DNA from: Pseudomonadota bacterium
Lineage (GTDB): Bacteria; Pseudomonadota; Gammaproteobacteria; Burkholderiales; Gallionellaceae
Length of the DNA: 7,176 bases
NCBI GenBank assembly: GCA_021781695.1
Contig: JAJXWG010000084.1
Span: forward strand, 1-7,176
Direction of reading: 5' to 3'
A program made the translations under genes and the position numbers. Positions 6,540 to 7,176 of the stretch are shown one piece after another. How positions within the stretch are numbered: position 1 is the stretch's first letter; every line of letters begins with the position of its first letter. The notes beneath the pieces were generated by a model. The model saw nothing but the letters and a program-made list of their open reading frames with translations. It was not told the DNA's origin and searched no databases.

Positions 6540-7169
6540 ATGTCGCAGTTTCCCGAAGACATCTATACCGAACCATCCAATCTGGATGTGGACACGCTGA
6601 AAAATCTCGGCCCCTTGCGCGGCATGGCGGGCATCTGGCAGGGCACAAGGGGACTGGACATCAAGCCGAAGGCCGAGGGGCCAAAGAAACAGGTTTATGT
6701 CGAGCGCATCGAACTTCAGCCGATAGACCCGCAGACCAACGGGCCTCAGGTCTATTACGGGTTGCGCTATCACGCCCATGTGGTAAAACCCGACCAGGTC
6801 AAGACCTATCACGACCAGGTGGGTTACTGGTTATGGGAGCCTGCCACGAATTCGGTGATCCACACGCTGACAATACCGCGCGCTCAGGTCGTGATGGCGC
6901 ATGGCAAGGCGGCTCATGACGCGAAAGAGTTCGAGCTGACCGCCACACACGACTCGGAAAATTTCGGCATACGTTCGGCGCCGTTTCTGGATTACGCATT
7001 CAAGACCGTCAGCTTCAACATCAGGGTAACCATCAACCCCGACGACACCTGGTCCTACGAGGAAGACACCGTGCTGATGATCAAAGGCCGGGACGAGCCG
7101 TTCCATCACACGGATAAAAACACGCTGACACGGATCGCGCAACCCACGCCCAATCCGCTGGCCCGATGA
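6540..7169 (+). CDS. Heme-binding beta-barrel (nitrobindin/THAP4-like) domain protein
   Basis: A 209-residue soluble protein with no signal peptide, so probably cytoplasmic. It resembles the nitrobindin/THAP4 heme-binding-domain family (formerly DUF1794, sometimes labelled FABP-like). Evidence includes a glycine-tryptophan motif near the start (Gly31-Ile-Trp33-Gln-Gly35, then Gly38), the YWLWEPATNSVIHTLTIPR segment (about 98-116) expected of a barrel strand pair, and a C-terminal His189-His190 followed by Leu196 and Arg198, where nitrobindins place the histidine that binds heme iron. Known nitrobindins bind ferric heme and react with nitric oxide or peroxynitrite; that role here is inference. 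The start is fixed by a strong ribosome binding site. It follows hemH by 30 bases on the same strand, which fits a heme-related function. The assignment comes from recognised motifs, not an alignment; a related lipocalin-like protein without heme is the main alternative. Confidence 0.72.
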   Translation: MSQFPEDIYTEPSNLDVDTLKNLGPLRGMAGIWQGTRGLDIKPKAEGPKKQVYVERIELQPIDPQTNGPQVYYGLRYHAHVVKPDQVKTYHDQVGYWLWEPATNSVIHTLTIPRAQVVMAHGKAAHDAKEFELTATHDSENFGIRSAPFLDYAFKTVSFNIRVTINPDDTWSYEEDTVLMIKGRDEPFHHTDKNTLTRIAQPTPNPLAR

Positions 7170-7176
7170 ATTACAG

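Noticed and set aside
6171..6812. A 213-codon open frame on the minus strand across the hemH/heme-barrel junction
   Set aside because: It is antisense to two well-supported genes and shows no recognisable features.

Overview
The window looks like ordinary chromosomal DNA from an autotrophic Gram-negative proteobacterium, most likely a betaproteobacterium. This is inferred from three things seen directly: a CbbQ-type RuBisCO activase subunit, a ferrochelatase whose N-terminus (LPEP...HGT) and length fit betaproteobacterial HemH, and a lipoprotein adaptor plus inner-membrane RND pump, which require a two-membrane envelope. The lithotrophic betaproteobacteria (the Gallionella/Thiobacillus/Nitrosomonas grouping) are plausible, but the genus cannot be fixed from this sequence alone.

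Layout. From the left edge to about 5263 everything is read on the minus strand. Read in the direction of transcription (right to left), the order is: a lipoprotein periplasmic adaptor (5263-4253), an RND efflux permease (4256-1209, overlapping the adaptor stop by four bases), a 113-base gap with short repeats, a 62-residue two-helix membrane protein (1095-907), a 109-base gap, and cbbQ (797 to the window edge, lacking only its last few codons). On the plus strand, diverging from the adaptor gene, are hemH (5421-6509) and a heme-binding beta-barrel protein of the nitrobindin/THAP4-like type (6540-7169), which has a strong ribosome binding site. The 157-base divergent region holds a very good sigma-70 promoter facing the adaptor gene.

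How the genes work together. The adaptor and permease form two parts of a tripartite efflux pump; no outer-membrane channel gene and no dedicated regulator are in view. hemH inserts iron into protoporphyrin IX to make heme, and the following barrel protein probably binds heme, so the pair may be functionally linked. cbbQ works with CbbO (expected beyond the left edge) to reactivate inhibited RuBisCO. No RuBisCO gene lies directly upstream of it here.

No clearly new multi-gene system is visible. The points most worth checking are the eight-base G/C runs inside both pump genes, the hemH/heme-barrel pairing, and the uncharacterised small membrane protein upstream of cbbQ. No tRNA, rRNA, CRISPR array, insertion sequence or convincing intrinsic terminator was found.
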